Origin: Pyxicephalus adspersus | Lineage: Eukaryota; Chordata; Amphibia; Anura; Pyxicephalidae | Direction: 5' to 3' | DNA: 64,000 nucleotides | NCBI RefSeq assembly: GCF_032062135.1 | Contig: NC_092861.1 | Coordinates: 58,086,365 to 58,150,364, forward strand | Part shown: piece by piece, positions 51,135 through 63,790 of the stretch | Position numbering within the stretch: position 1 is the first letter of the stretch | How the letters are laid out: every line of letters starts with the position of its first letter | Notes under the pieces: model-generated | The model's database searches: none | What the model was told of the DNA's origin: nothing | The model's input: only the letters and a program-made list of their open reading frames with translations | Program-made: the position numbers and the translations under genes

Positions 51135-54100
51135 ATGAACAACAAATTTGATGCGTGAGTTTAGGAAACGTCCATTGTCCTCACCTTCATAATAAGGGAA
51201 GAGAGTGAGCGGAATGGTGAAGTGGGTTGTGGCGGGCTGTAGGCCGCAGCTGTGAGGGAATTGTGTAGTTTGTTATGATAGGAGAAGAAGGGGAGGAGTA
51301 CCTGTCATACACCATGTCATACACCATGTCATACACCATGTCATACACAACATGTCATACACAACATGTGCACCCAGCTGCCAGGAGCCCCATGTATGCT
51401 CACAGTGTGCACACAGCAATGGCTGGGAAGCCTCACCCTTCTAGGAATGCAGTGACAGCCATAGACATCTGGGGCAGATCCAGAGGAGGATGGTGTGACT
51501 GGGGTCCTTATGTACAATTTTATAGCACCAACATATTACACAGTATTGTACACTAAATAGAGTTTAAAAATGGGAGACAAGTACAGACAGTGACACAGGA
51601 GGAGGAGAGGACCCTGACCCGAAGAGCTTACAATCTAGGAGGAGGGGGAAGTAACACACAATAGGAGGGGAGAACACACAATATTATTATACATCCTAAT
51701 ACAGCACAGGTTTCTCTGTAATTCTATCTTATTCAGGTGAAGAACGTTTTCCAGGCTCACCCCATTACTGCAGGTGATAGAAGGGAATAGGCGTTGCCTA
51801 TGGCAACCAGTTTATTCTTTTTTTTTTATCTGTACTCCAATCTGACCATACAGAAGATTTCCGACTGAATTGCGGTATTTTCTTATTTCTGCCAGACTCA
51901 ATTAGTGGTTAGCCTATTTTTTAAATCGGGAGACACGTATACAGTAGACCCCCAATTATCACAGTGGTTATGTTCCAAAATCACCTGCAATAAACGAAAA
52001 TCTGCAATACATAGATGCCCAACTTTCCCCAACTGCACGAATAGCTAGCAGCCAATCATAAGTGAATGCCAGTTGTGATTGGCTGCTGTCTATTTGTGCA
52101 GTCAATCGGAATGCCCCATTCAATAAATCCAAATGAATGGGGCATTCCCATTGGCCAGACTTGTTCCTCCTTTAACTCCCAGCATCCCCACACTGAGCTT
52201 TCCAATACAACATCAGGGGTTTGCAGAAAAGTGATATACCAGGACCGCAATTTTCAAACCGCGATATAAAAAGGGACTACTGTACTTTATCTGTGCCCAC
52301 CCTGCTTTAAAGAGTGGGCACAGATAAAGTACAGTAAAGGAGGTCAAACCTCGGGAGAAAAAAAAAATTTGGATTGGAGAAAATTTAGAATCCCTGCCAG
52401 ATTTTTATTCCTATCTGTGTCCTTGTTGAGGAAATTTTCCCTCACTTCTTGCTATGTAGTACATCTGTCATTTGGGCAGGAAGTGGATAGAAATATGTCC
52501 AATTGCATACAAAATATAATTTAAAATAATTTTTTTTGTGTCTATGAACAGTTGCGAAAACTATATGGAGGCTAAACTATTAAACAGTTTTGCTAATAGT
52601 TGGGCTTTAAAATCAATCCAATCAGTAAGGTTAAAGCATACCTAAACTCAGAATTTTCACTTTAAATAAAAGTATAGACAATCTTTTTATGTAAGGTAAA
52701 AATTCTGTTTCTTAGTGTTTTTTTAAAGTGCAACCGCTCCCTAATTCGATCTAGAATGAATAGGAGCACAAAGCCTCCCAGGATACTTACGTCACACATC
52801 CCAGGAAGAGGCTCTTGGGTGCTCCCTCTGCGCATGCGCGAGCACCTTGGGCATGCGCAGAAGGAGCCCCTTCATCAAAAGGGGAAAAAATTGTCGATCT
52901 CACGCATGCACAGTGAGATCGGCAAGTTTTTTTCCCCAAACTATGTCGCCCGATCTCATGCCTCTGTCAGGTGACGTAGGAAAAAGAACCCAAAAGAAGA
53001 GCAGAAAATGGCAGCCCCTAGCCCACCGGCTCGAAGACGGATACTGGGACGACGCAGGACCTGATGAAAGAGACCTCCGGACCAATCAACTGCCATGCAG
53101 AATTGAAGGTAAGTAATTTTTTTTTGTTTTGGGCAGTTTTGAGTTTACTTTCTCTTTAATGGTTTCACTTCTCTGATGGGGAAAGTGAATGGATTCTGAT
53201 TCCTGAACACACATAGCTAGGTTATGATGATGTTTGATGTGCTCGGCATTGTTCTTCCCTGCTCCTTTTATCTGGCAGCACCACCTGGCTGTTTTTGAGT
53301 AGTTACTGAAAAGTTGGGTCACAATACATGGGCAATGGATGATTGGGCAGCACGGTGGCTCAGTGGTTAGCACTCTGGCCTTTGCAGCCCAAGGTCCCAG
53401 GTTCGAATCTCAGCCAGGACACTATCTGCATGGAGTTTGCAGGATCTCCCCATGTTTGTGTGGGTTTCCTCCGGGTACTCCGGTTTCCTCCCACATTCCA
53501 AAAACATGCAGTTAGGTGATTGGCTTCTCCCTATGACTATGGTAGGGACATTAGATTGTGAGCTCCTTTGAGAGACAGTTAGTGACATGAGTATGGCCCT
53601 TTGTACAGCGCTGTGTAATATGTTGGCGCTATATAAATACTATGTAATAATATTAGGGGCATAGTACAAAGACAATGGAAAAATGGGACCTGCTAAGGGT
53701 GCAGGCATTAGAAAGTTGGAACAAAGTATAGGGGGATGGTAGGAAGCTGACAAAATTATAAGGGTTACTGCATTTCATGGCATAAACAACTGGGGATAGT
53801 TTCACCCAGTGGAAAACATTTTTGGGGAGAACACTGCAAAGGGTTCTTTAAACCACCTTTTGCCTTTAATACATTAATCCCTGATAACAATGTATATGGG
53901 TAATGCACTTTGTCTTATTTTTACTGTTTGTGTTTGCAGACTGAAAGATGACGACAGTGGGGATCATGATCAGAATGAGGAGAACAGCACACAGAAAGAC
54001 AGTGAGAAGGAAAAGAATGACAAGGACAAGAATCAGAACTGCTCCAAGAAGAAGGTGGGGAAAGCACTGTACATATTATATAATGAATAGTAAGAATTAA

Positions 54101-57100
54101 CTGATAAAGACCAGGAGTAATGAGTATTAGTTCACAGAATAAAAACCACATGCAAGCAACATCTCTGAGATTACTTGGAGCCTCATCAGTAAAACTGAAC
54201 TGCATTAAAATTAAAGGTGTTGCACATGCTTGACATGTCCTTTGTTTATATAATCCTGACAATGGTCAGTGCACTGGTGGTCATAAATGATCTCCACAAC
54301 CTTGATCATCACAGCAATTGCTGTACAGGATGAATCTGCTCCTGGCTACCTTGTCCTCTTGGCTCCTTGAGGATGTGTCCCATAGGACAGTTGCAGGTGT
54401 GGTCCAGATTGTTAACAGCTTTCTTTTTGACGTTTTTAAAACACTTTTTTCTGTGACATCAGCTAAAGAAGCAGACTATATATCTGAGACATGCAGAGAG
54501 ATTTGGTTGGGATTTCCCCAATTAGCACGCACAGCTCAGCTTTTTACAGTTCATTGGAGTGATCAGGGAGGTAAGAATGCTTATTGCAGAAGAGATATCT
54601 CCTGTCTCTTTCTGTAATAATGTCTCGCCTGAATCAAAATTTTTAAAAATTCAACTTAAGTTTCACTTTAATGTCTAACGCTTTGCATTAATTACTCTAT
54701 TCGCTCACTTTTACTGATTTGACTCTGCTATTTTTAGTCACTCCTATATTGGCGTGCATAGAAACAGTAAAACACATAGTGTTTGAAGTAAAGATGTGTC
54801 TTGGAGGATGTTTTATTAAACAAATTTATTGGTATTATTATGTATATATAATCATGTTGGGTGATATATGGTGGGCAATTTTAGTTGAGTGGTTCCTGGC
54901 ATCTTGTTTTCTTCCCCTTAATTACTTTTTTTATTGAACAGTCAACATAACACTGTAACAGGTATGTCTTGGTGTTATCTGATTGATAATAGTCAGAAGA
55001 TGGTAATAATGTTCTATGAATAACAACCTAAAACTACAAATCAGTGATGACTACAGCTTATATCTGTTTCATTTTGTTTTATTTTGCAGACCGTAGTGCC
55101 AGGTCCAGCGGAGCATCCTTTGCAATACAACTATACGTTTTGGTATTCTCGCAGAACACCGGGTAGACCAACAAGCTCTCAGAGCTATGAACAGAACATC
55201 AAGCAAATTGGTACCTTTGCCTCTGTACGTGCCTGCTGCTTTTACATATGTTAGACTAGGTACACACATGCAATAATTAGCTTTTGAAAACGAACGATTA
55301 ACGATTATTCCCGATTATTTTAAACGATTGTATTGTGCACAATTCTGTACATGCTGTAACGATACGATACATTCAAATATAATCCACCAATAATTTTACA
55401 TACTAGATACGATCATTTGAATGATCTTTCGAACGATGCAGGAAGTGACATATACAGGAGAAAGTGTATCATGAAACAATCCATGATCACTGAATGACCG
55501 TACACACAATAGACTACGAGCGATCATGGTCCAATCAGATCCGTTGGGACAGTCGTTCGTTTCCAGGGAGATTCCTCGTTTGTCAAGGTCGTTGACCAGT
55601 CGCTGTGCACTTTTCTGTTAACAATTATCGAACGATTTGTCCGTGGATTGTTCGTTTCCAACGACAATTATTGCACGTGTGTACGCAGCCCTAGGATGGT
55701 TTTGTAGATTAAAATCTGGCTACAGTGGGTGGTGGTGATTGATTAGCTGGATCCTTTGTTGTAAATAAATCTTTGTTCCTATGAGATCATTTTTACTTTG
55801 ACCTGTATCGCAATGCCTTGGGCAAACTGCAAATTGATTGACCATGCATCTGATGTAGACAAGCCCTTGGGGCTTGTTTACACTGGACATGTTGTGGTTT
55901 GGGGACAATTTTAAAATTGTGTGATCAAGGAACAAAAGGCATTTTAAAAATTCCACTTTGAAAAAGGTTCGGTCAGGCAGGTCTTATAAAGGGATAGGTG
56001 ATGTTCTTTTTGCCATACCTGCCTGATCACTCTATATTACTGTCAGAAAAGCTGAGCTGCACATGCAGCTAGATACTGCAACAATACTGTCTTCTTCTAC
56101 GCTTGCCGGGACTAAAGAAGAGAAGGGAGAAGATGGCAGCACCCTGCAACAGAATGGGGACGGGAGTACAGCAGGGTGTGGTTCTGCTTTAAAATGTATT
56201 CACACTAAGTTGCTATGTTACAGTATGTTTTGAAAAAGTCCAGCATGCTCTGTTTTATCAAGCATTAATCTGTACATTTAAAGAGGTTTTAGTCACTCGC
56301 TGCACGATGACTTGTTGTAACCCTCCTCTGGGGTCAAAACCGCTGTATATTTAGTTTTATTTGGCAACAAAGGAGACCTATATATGCAAAAGCCAGGATG
56401 TTATTTGCATTTTTGCAGTTTTTTTATTGTTCATGAGCAAATACATTCTATGTCTAGTAAATATATAAAATTTTGCTCCAGAATTTGTATTTACAGCCAG
56501 TACTAGTAATGGGGGTGAGAGAAACAGAACTCGCCTTTTAAATAACTTTTTTTTTATTATTGCTTTTAATATGCATCTTGTGTACATTTGGTTTTAGATA
56601 AATACCTAAAATAACAATTTATAAAAGTATTTATTAACGGGCAGTCTCCTATCTCTTAGGTGGAGCAGTTCTGGAGGTTCTACAGTCACATGGTTCGTCC
56701 TGGGGAACTGACAGGACACAGTGACTTTCACCTTTTTAAGGAAGGGATCAAGCCGATGTGGGAGGTGAGATATTACGCAGTGAGAATTTGGTAAGATAGT
56801 ACTATGATAACCAACATTTTTATCAGGTTAACATACAGCCAATCTTACGCAAATGTATAAATAATTGTTAATTATTTTATTAATTATTCTTATTTTAACA
56901 GCTGCCTGCCTCATGGGATATGTTCTTTGTTCCCTGTGTAGGATGATGCAAACAAGAATGGAGGAAAGTGGATAATCCGCCTTCGTAAAGGTCTGGCATC
57001 TCGGTGCTGGGAGAATCTCATCTTAGCCATGCTAGGAGAGCAGTTTATGGTTGGGGAAGAGATTTGTGGAGCTGTGGTCTCTGTACGTTTTCAGGTGAGT

Positions 57101-60100
57101 CAGTTACTGGAAGTAAAGCTTTTTACATGTTTTTTTTTCAGTATCTCTATTTTCTCTTGGCAATACAGGCACCATTTGGTTTTCAAATACAGACTTGGTG
57201 TTCCTTAGTTAAACCAAGTGCCTGAAATATCCACTAGTGGTTATTTATTGCAAGAACAGCAGAAGGTTTGTTTTCTGGTATTTCCTAAGAGAAGTAGAAC
57301 AAATAGGAACAAAATATATGATGCTACAGGTTACTTTACCCCAAATATGTACTTCTCTGCTTGTATGGATTACTTTGCTGATATTCTAATACCTAAAAGA
57401 AATTTGGCATGTGGTTAGGTTAAAAAAATGCTCCCTGGCTGTAATGCATCTCCTGTGACAAGGTCTGTGACTGTGGTCTCTGAGTTTTTAACAAGAAACA
57501 AGTATAAAGGAGTTCTAACTTAAAACAAGTACAGGTAGTCCCAGGTAGTACAGGTAGGTTACATACGAGATAAGGACTGTAGGTTTGTTCTTAAGTTGAA
57601 TTTGTATCTAAGTCGGAACAATTAGGACAGGTCTTTGTCAGTTACTGACAGCGTGGTGTCAGTTACTGTTAAAATCCTCACTGTGAGCTAATCACAAACA
57701 AAGCAAAAAAAAGAAAAACTTTATGGATTTAGACATTCATTAACTTCCGAAGCAAAGCTGTGCTTTGAGATGCAAGAAGAAACAACTGCAGAGGTTGTCT
57801 TGGTCACTAAAGAGTTTCAAGAGCTTGCAGAAAAGCTCACCCCGCTAAGATAACCCACAACCTCAGCTGTGTTTAACAAAAGATTTCTTTTTCAAGGCAT
57901 GCCATCTGCCCCCTCCCCCCCATCCCTCACATGAGCGAGCAGGGAACCCCGTTCGTATCTAGCAGTCGTCTGTATGTCAGATGTCTTTAACTTGGGGACT
58001 ACCTGTATACAGGAGTTAAAACTTCTTTTTGCTGCATTTATAGTTTGAACGATAGCCACAGAAAGCATCACATTCAGGGTCATTTGGCAAACCATTACAC
58101 AGGTCAACCAAAAATTAGTTTTGATAATCATCAGAAACCACAACAATTTTTTTGCTAAATTAGTTTTTTGATCAGATTTCAGATCTGTTTTCAGTTTTTC
58201 CCTAAAACGTAAAAAAAGTTTTATGAGTGCTATTATAGTTAACAATGTACGTGCATGTATTTTGTACTAAAACATAGGCACCATTGAAGTGAATGTTAAT
58301 ACATCTTCAGTGTGAAGTAAAATAAGGCACACTGTGGTATAGATCTACTGAACAGTGTCAGTCAGGTATTATTGTTTCCTCAGAAATTCTTAGAGTATGA
58401 TTTTCTTGTGTACTCTTTGTCTGGATTGTCACGGTACAGCATCCAGCAGTAGTCAGCCATCATACTTTCATTCCAGGTCACTCACCATACCAAGATTTTC
58501 CGAGAAGAATTCTGAATGCAAAAAATGTGTTTTTAATGACATGCGACAGCCCAGTTTCTGGTATGAATCAAGCAAATTCTGAACTCCTTCCTTCCTCCTT
58601 CACACAGCCATTTTAATGTATCCCAAGCTTCTAGCTCAGCTGCTGAGAGAGATTGTTTGAAAACATCATCTTGCCAAACAGATTTGATCTGTGGCCCTAT
58701 AAATATCCCTTCCTTCATTTTTGCAGTGCTTATGTTTGGAAACTTCTCAACAAGGTACTGAAAACCCATGAAGTTTGATTTACCCATGGCCTTTACAAGG
58801 TTCTTCATCAACCCTAACTTGATATGGAGAAGTGGCAGAAATATTTTATGCAGATCAACCAGAGGCAGAAACTTGACGCTGCTTTTTCCGGGCTTATAGG
58901 TATCTCTTGGTAGCCAATCACGCTTGACATAACGGTCTACCGTAGATCGGCTGTCCCACAGGCATAGGAAACAGCAATATTTTGTGAATCCTCCTTGCAT
59001 TCCCATCACCAAGCCAATGACCTTTAGATCCCCACAGATGTTCCACGGGTGTGTTTTATACTGCACTGCTTCAAGTAGTAACTTCATGTTGTCATAGGAC
59101 TCCTTTAGGATAACGGAATGGGCAATCAGTAAACTTGGTTTGGAATTACCATTATGCAGTAAGACTGCTTTCAGACTTCTTTTAGTGGAATCAATGATGA
59201 TACTCCATTCAGATGGAACATGCTTTTGTGACAAACTGTTAAAGAGTGCATTTATATCATGACAGTAGCACTGTGGGCCATCACTAGAGAAGAACGTTGT
59301 CAAGTTATGGTTTTGTTTTCTGTAGTGAGTTACAGTTACACCCTTTGCAAGAAAGTTCTTCTGTTTAAGCCTTGAAGCAAGAAATTCTGCTTTGTCTTTG
59401 GAGAGATTTAGATCATGAACGATGTAATTCAGCTCAGCTTGTGTAAAGGTCTCTGGTTCTAAATTTTCATCGGCCAAGTAGTCAGGATCAGATGATTCGG
59501 GGTTGTAACTGGCTGCAACTCCAGCGCATTCCTCATCACCTTTCACAGAAGTCCATCATGTGGCGGTACTGGAACTGGCAATGTATCTTCATGGGGAACA
59601 GGCCTAATTGCAGAATCAAGCCTGGGATATACAATTTTGTGCTTAGTTTTACCTGAGAATCCACTTTTGTTGATGCGGCAACAATAGCAGTCGATTAGAT
59701 GGTCTCATGGTTCTCTCCACACCATCGGGATTGCAAATGGCATTGCTGCTTTACGCCGATTTAGCCAGTCACGCAGTCTGTTGGAACAACTGGTACAGAT
59801 GACATGTGGAGCCCAAGATTTATCCCGGTGACCAAGTGGACAGACGAAATATAACTTGTATATCTTTTTAAGTTCTGTGGTAATTTTGCGACGTTGTGCT
59901 TTCGTAATAAATGAACCACACACGTAACAGAAACTGTCTGGATCATTAAGGCAATTTCTAGGCATGATGACAAATGAAATCAATCGCAGTTAGTGCGGTC
60001 TCTAACCTTAAAAAAAGAAAACTGTAGTTAAATGTTGTAAAATGTTAAGGCTATTTATAACAAATTTCACACAATATAAAATTAGCTGCATCACAAAAAC

Positions 60101-63100
60101 TAGACGTGCTAAAGAAAAACTGAACAAAGATTTAAAATCTGCATCAAAAATACTACAAAGCCCACATAAAATTATATCTGATGAAAATGAAATGTTGACC
60201 TGTGTTATTTTCGGGAGGTTAGCAATGACAGCCTATGATTTTATCCCCTAGCCTCCTTAACCTTCCTGCTATTCACCAAACTGCAGGAGATTTCTTTCCT
60301 AAAACACAGTGTTTAATTTACCACCAGTGCCTGCCGCCTCTACTGTGTTATAAATATTTGTGTGAATTAAAATGAAATAATTGTATTTTTTGCTGAAATA
60401 TAGGTTTGACAAAACTTTTGAAAATAACGCTAAATATAAAAATTTGCAACTACTTTCCCTAATTTCTGCAGGTTCTCTGCTTTTTTAATGCTTTTGGGTT
60501 TTTAAGTAATTTTCACCACTAAAATGTGCATTTTAACTTGCAACACATTTAAAAAGTAACTTGTTTGCACGTGTTTCAGGTGGGGATTAATGTTTTGAGG
60601 GGAATAACATTTTAGAACACAGCAATCAAAGCATCATTAGATGAATGAACTTGAAACATCATGCAGGAAGCGAGCCTAATCTCATGCCCTGTCAGTCATG
60701 TGACCAGCCTCCAATCACAGTGTTGTGAAGCGAGAACTCCATAGGACATGGCAAGCTTCACAAATTGCTTCCAAAGTGCAGGCAAAGTGTAAAACTAAAT
60801 CCATTTTCTGCTATAATTAGTATTATTGTTGTTATTATTATTCCTGTTAGATTTTCAGTGCCTAGGCCATTAAATGTGACGATATTGGTAAATTAGTATT
60901 ACTGTTAATTATTATGGTTAGTTGTAGTTTGAAACTATAACCTATAAAACTCATAACTATCTCTGTATTTTAGGAAGATATTATTTCTATTTGGAATAAA
61001 ACGGCTAGTGACCAAGCAACAACTGCTCGCATCCGAGACACCTTAAGAAGAGTCCTAAATCTGCCTCCCAACACAGTCATGGAATATAAAACGCACACAG
61101 ATAGTATCAAGTAAGTGTTAACCAACTATGCTCATCCTAGAACATATTAGAAATCTGTGAAGAGAGTTGTCTAGAAATTTTAATTCTTCATCACATTGTG
61201 TTGTTTACTCGGTATTGCTTTGAAGACATTTTGTTACTTTTGTGGCTTGGAAGATGAAGTCAGTTTGTAAAGAAATTATCAGTAAAGGACACCTTCAGTA
61301 AGATTTATTATTACACAAGAGTGTGATAGACTTCTTTTGTTCTGCTACAGCCCAGTGATTTTATTTTCTTTTATATACCAGAGACAAGAGCAGCTTTGTC
61401 TGAACACCAGTCATAGCATATTAATAGTAAATGATTAAGGATGCTTCACAATAATGATTATGCCGCAGTTTTTCTCTCCACTTAATCCTGACACCGCCAG
61501 AATTATTTCAACTTCTTCACAGTCTTTCTTTCCACTTAAGCTTTTTCCCATTTATCTTTCCTATTTGTTTGTTGATTGTTGTTGTAACATAAATTTAGTA
61601 ATGGTATACAATGCACTGTATGTTTTTCCCCTAGAAGCTAACTCAGCTGATAATGGCAGCAAATGAATGCAGTGGCTTCATGGGTAACAAGTAGAAATTG
61701 TGTGTCTGTTTTGCCCATAATCCAAACTTAGATTCCAGGAGTCAATTATATAGTGTATTGAAAGAAAAGTAAAGCACAGAGTTTGAGTTTGTATAAGGCC
61801 CATTCATTCTTTGTTTTCTTACAGTCATCATTTACATTTGATATGTACTAACTGAGAAAAATACCTGAAGTCACAGTGAAGGTAAATAGGCCTGGATGAA
61901 TTTCTTAAACTAGTGTACATTAACAATCAATCCACTTTTTAACAGATTTAAGAAAGTCCATTTTGTTTGAAAAGGCAGGGTATCATTTTTGTATGCCTGT
62001 GCTACACTACATTTTGCTGATTGACAGGAGAGTTTCCATTCCCGGCCGAGAGTTCCTGTTACATCAGGCTTTTTCTATACTGGCTTATCTGTGAAAGGTA
62101 ATAGGACAGGAGGCCCTCCTTTTTATGTTTCAGAAAAACTAAAGTTCCACTTGATGATCAGGCAGGCCATTATTGCTGAAAAGGGACAGGTGATGTCTGA
62201 CCTGACCAATCGCTCTGGGTTTCTGGTGACAAAGCTTTGGTTACCAGGATACCCGACATTCCTGGCTTCCTCTGCACATGCGGGGAACGTGTTACATCAT
62301 CCTGGCCCTGCTAATCATGATGGCTGAAGGTCGAGAAGAGGAAGGAAAGAAAGAAGATGGCGCCCCCTGTGAGGTAATAGGGACAGGTGAGTTCCGGAGG
62401 GTTGAGTTCAGCTTTCAGTAAATCCATATTACCTCTCAGTTAGGGGCAGGAACACAACAAAAAGGAAATGTTTGAATTGCAGAGAGGTGATTTTTTTTAT
62501 GCAGTTATTATAAATGAAGTATTTGCTGGAGTTCTTCTTTAAAATATTCTTCAGATGGCTAAAAAAACAATCAGATTTATTTTGTAGGTATGAAAAGACC
62601 TTCCAAAAAAGTGATGAAAAGATAAAGCTCTCTAATTCCTTATGGAATATTTGAGTGAAACAATCTAGTCCAGAATTAATGACCAGCTCAGTCTGGCCCT
62701 CACATTCATGTGTGCATATATTGTATTCAGAGACGGCAAACTTATTACAGAAAACAGATTTTTACTATCTTTTTTTTTTATTTTTGGTTGCTCAGGGCCT
62801 GGGAAGAATTTCACGGCCTGGTGAAGTGTATTCTCCCACTCTCCTTGCACCCAGCGGTAGGGCTGTGTTTTAATCTTTCCCAAAAGTCAGTTTTTTGGAT
62901 CATCTCTGGCAGGATGCCATTTTTTTGTGTGTGTGTGGCAATGCTTCTAACAACAAGACCGTAGTGGCTGTGTTTGCTGTCCATGACAACTGATAGAAAA
63001 ATAAGAGTCCTGATATATTCATGATCTGATAGCTTTGCATTTTCTTATCGTACATGACTTCCCCTCTCTTATTACCTGTCTTGTCATTACAGGGACAAAA

Positions 63101-63132
63101 CAAGCTTCCGGAACACGAAAATTGCATTGTGA
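51135..63132 (+). CDS. EIF4E2: eIF4E type 2 cap-binding protein (4EHP), complete, 7 exons
   Basis: 4EHP binds the mRNA 5' cap without eIF4G and represses translation, for example with GIGYF2, ZNF598 or CCR4-NOT partners. Exons: 51135-51154, 53940-54054, 55090-55224, 56660-56764, 56942-57094, 60974-61110, 63093-63132. These total 705 bp (234 aa), all in phase. The start MNNKFDALKDDDSGD is the conserved vertebrate N-terminus. Residues 8-45 are acidic then Lys-rich and disordered. The eIF4E fold follows from VVPGPAEHPLQYNYTFWYS. The cap-sandwich residues Tyr78 (SSQSY) and Trp124 (KPMWE) align with the human positions. The last exon encodes the short alternative tail DKTSFRNTKIAL, not the longer MPGRLGP-type tail of the main human isoform. 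Intron 5 hosts a transposon-like pseudogene on the other strand. Confidence 0.96.
51300..51372. repeat. Short tandem repeat, 12-13 bp unit
   Basis: 'catacaccatgt' repeats about five times, drifting to 'catacacaacatgt', in EIF4E2 intron 1. Confidence 0.9.
51942..52282. mobile_element. Tigger/pogo-like MITE with TA target
   Basis: The left end CAGTAGACCCCCAATTATCA and right end AAAAAGGGACTACTG are inverted repeats of the Tigger style, with TA on both sides (51940-51941 and 52283-52284). The interior ('gcaataaacgaaaatctgcaa', 'accgcaattttcaaaccgcg') fits mammalian-type Tigger MITEs. It is non-coding. Confidence 0.7.
52278..52336. repeat. Perfect 23-bp inverted repeat with 13-base loop
   Basis: Bases 52278-52300 (TACTGTACTTTATCTGTGCC...) are the exact reverse complement of 52314-52336. 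The left arm overlaps the right end of the Tigger-like MITE. Confidence 0.95.
52631..53159 (+). mobile_element. Dispersed TTAAAG-ended element with GC-rich core
   Basis: The left end TTAAAGCATACCTAAACTCA and right end GAGTTTACTTTCTCTTTAA are inverted. The core holds repeated 'gcgcatgcgc'/'gcatgcgcagaagg' and 'cgatctcacgcatgcacagtgagatcgg' palindromic strings and 'agaaaatggcagcccc'. Related pieces lie at 985-1200, 6930-8700, 9000-10140, 41020-41390 and 61980-62420. The open frames across it carry no recognised domain. Confidence 0.65.
53345..53655 (+). mobile_element. tRNA-headed SINE
   Basis: The 5' head GGGCAGCACGGTGGCTCAGTGG has an RNA polymerase III A box (TGGCTCAGTGG, 53356-53366) and a B box (GGTTCGAATC, 53400-53409). 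The body 'gtgtgggtttcctccgggtactccggtttcctccc' is the widespread fish/amphibian type. The 3' tail 'aatatgttggcgctatataaatac' is followed by short A/T repeats. The same tail occurs alone near 4790, 50215 and 51520, the last two in related forms. Confidence 0.85.
55254..55691. mobile_element. MITE, GGCTAGGTACAC family, copy 3
   Basis: The ends GACTAGGTACACACATGC and GCACGTGTGTACGCAGCCC are inverted. The interior has many 'aacgattatt' and 'ttcgaacgat' strings. It follows TTA at 55251-55253. It lies in the intron just after EIF4E2 exon 3. Confidence 0.65.
57530..58006. mobile_element. Tigger/pogo-like TIR element, copy in EIF4E2 intron 5
   Basis: The ends CAGGTAGTCCCAGGTAGTAC and GGGGACTACCTG are inverted, with TA outside each (gta and tat). 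The interior 'ggactgtaggtttgttcttaagttgaatttgtat' matches 47767-48054. A unique middle insert ('gaagaaacaactgcagaggttg') makes it longer. Confidence 0.6.
58533..59983 (-). pseudogene. Transposon-like zinc-finger gene, decayed, inside EIF4E2 intron 5
   Basis: The minus strand carries three blocks in different frames. Block 1 (59968-59705) starts MPRNCLNDPDSFCYVCGSF. It has Cys pairs CYVCG and CTSC around GHRDKSWAPHV, a zinc-finger-like N-terminus, and ends AIPMVWREP followed by TGA. Block 2 (about 59700-59555) has DCYCCRINKSG and PVPHEDTLPVPVPP, then a stop. Block 3 (59546-58533, 337 codons) has a possible RNase-H-like region, WSIIIDSTKRSLKAVLLHNG then ICGDLKVIGLVMG and CCFLCLWDSR, ending EGIFIGPQIK. 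I know this as an abundant, poorly described family in frogs and some invertebrates, but I do not name a superfamily. The in-frame stop and frameshift indicate a dead copy. Confidence 0.7.
59984..60973. other. EIF4E2 intron 5, right part
   Basis: No exon or strong repeat is recognised. The sequence is AT-rich with a short ATT/GTT run near 60820-60845. Exon 6 follows the acceptor 'attttag' at 60973. Confidence 0.4.
61980..62420. mobile_element. Dispersed repeat with GC-rich core, diverged
   Basis: It contains 'cctctgcacatgcggggaacgtgttacatcatcctgg' and 'gaagatggcgcccc', the hallmarks of the family at 52631-53159, and 'gaaaagggacaggtgatgt', similar to 55990-56010. The boundaries are not clear. 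Confidence 0.4.
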
Positions 63133-63790
63133 GTCGTTCTGACCAGCGCTGACCTCATACTATCTTTAAATCTACCGCGCTTCACCTTCAGACAGTATTT
63201 TATGTGTTCATTAAAGACAACATGACCCATTCACTGTCAGATCACCCAACCATGCACGACAAAGACAACACATCAAAGATGCAGCCTCTGTGGACCTATT
63301 TTTGTCTTGCCTAAACCAATCTTCGCTTCATGAACTGTCCACTACAACTGCTTGCCAGCAAAGTAAAAAAAGCACCAGACTTTTTTTTTTTTCTTATTTG
63401 TGGTTTTATATATATTTTTTGTATAGGGGACAGCAGGTGATTGGCTTGATGTTTTTTTTTTTTTTTTATTGATAATAATAATATTGTTGTTGTTTTGAAA
63501 CTTCAATACTGATGATGTTTAACGCTTTCATTTCTTGACAAGCAAACCTCTGCTCCAACGATATGCCTTGTAATGTCTCTTCAGCACTTTGTTAGTTTCC
63601 TTTCATGTTTTACGCAAAGGATTTTGTGTATGATAATAGTCATCATCACCTTAGCAGACCCACTACTGAGACATATCGGTATTACTGTAAATGTTGGAGT
63701 ACATGCGATTTATTGTTCTTTCCAAAGCTATGGAATGTCATCTGCTGTGGTACTACTCCATCATTAAACAACTGGGTCTCATCTCTTTTG
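63133..63790 (+). other. EIF4E2: EIF4E2 3' UTR
   Basis: Follows the TGA at 63130-63132. It is T-rich, with runs of T and a TTG repeat near 63480-63495, and ends after an ATTAAA at 63763-63768 followed by a T/GT-rich tract (ctcttttgtgtttttc). Confidence 0.6.
63763..63768 (+). terminator. EIF4E2: EIF4E2 poly(A) signal (ATTAAA variant)
   Basis: ATTAAA is the commonest AATAAA variant; a GT-rich element lies about 20-30 bp downstream. Confidence 0.5.

Noticed and set aside
52847..53116. Basic 89-codon frame in EIF4E2 intron 1
   Set aside because: It lies entirely within a dispersed TIR repeat whose relatives elsewhere have no matching frame.
53345..53420. Functional tRNA gene
   Set aside because: A and B boxes are present, but the sequence is the head of a SINE with a long body and tail and does not fold as a complete cloverleaf by inspection.
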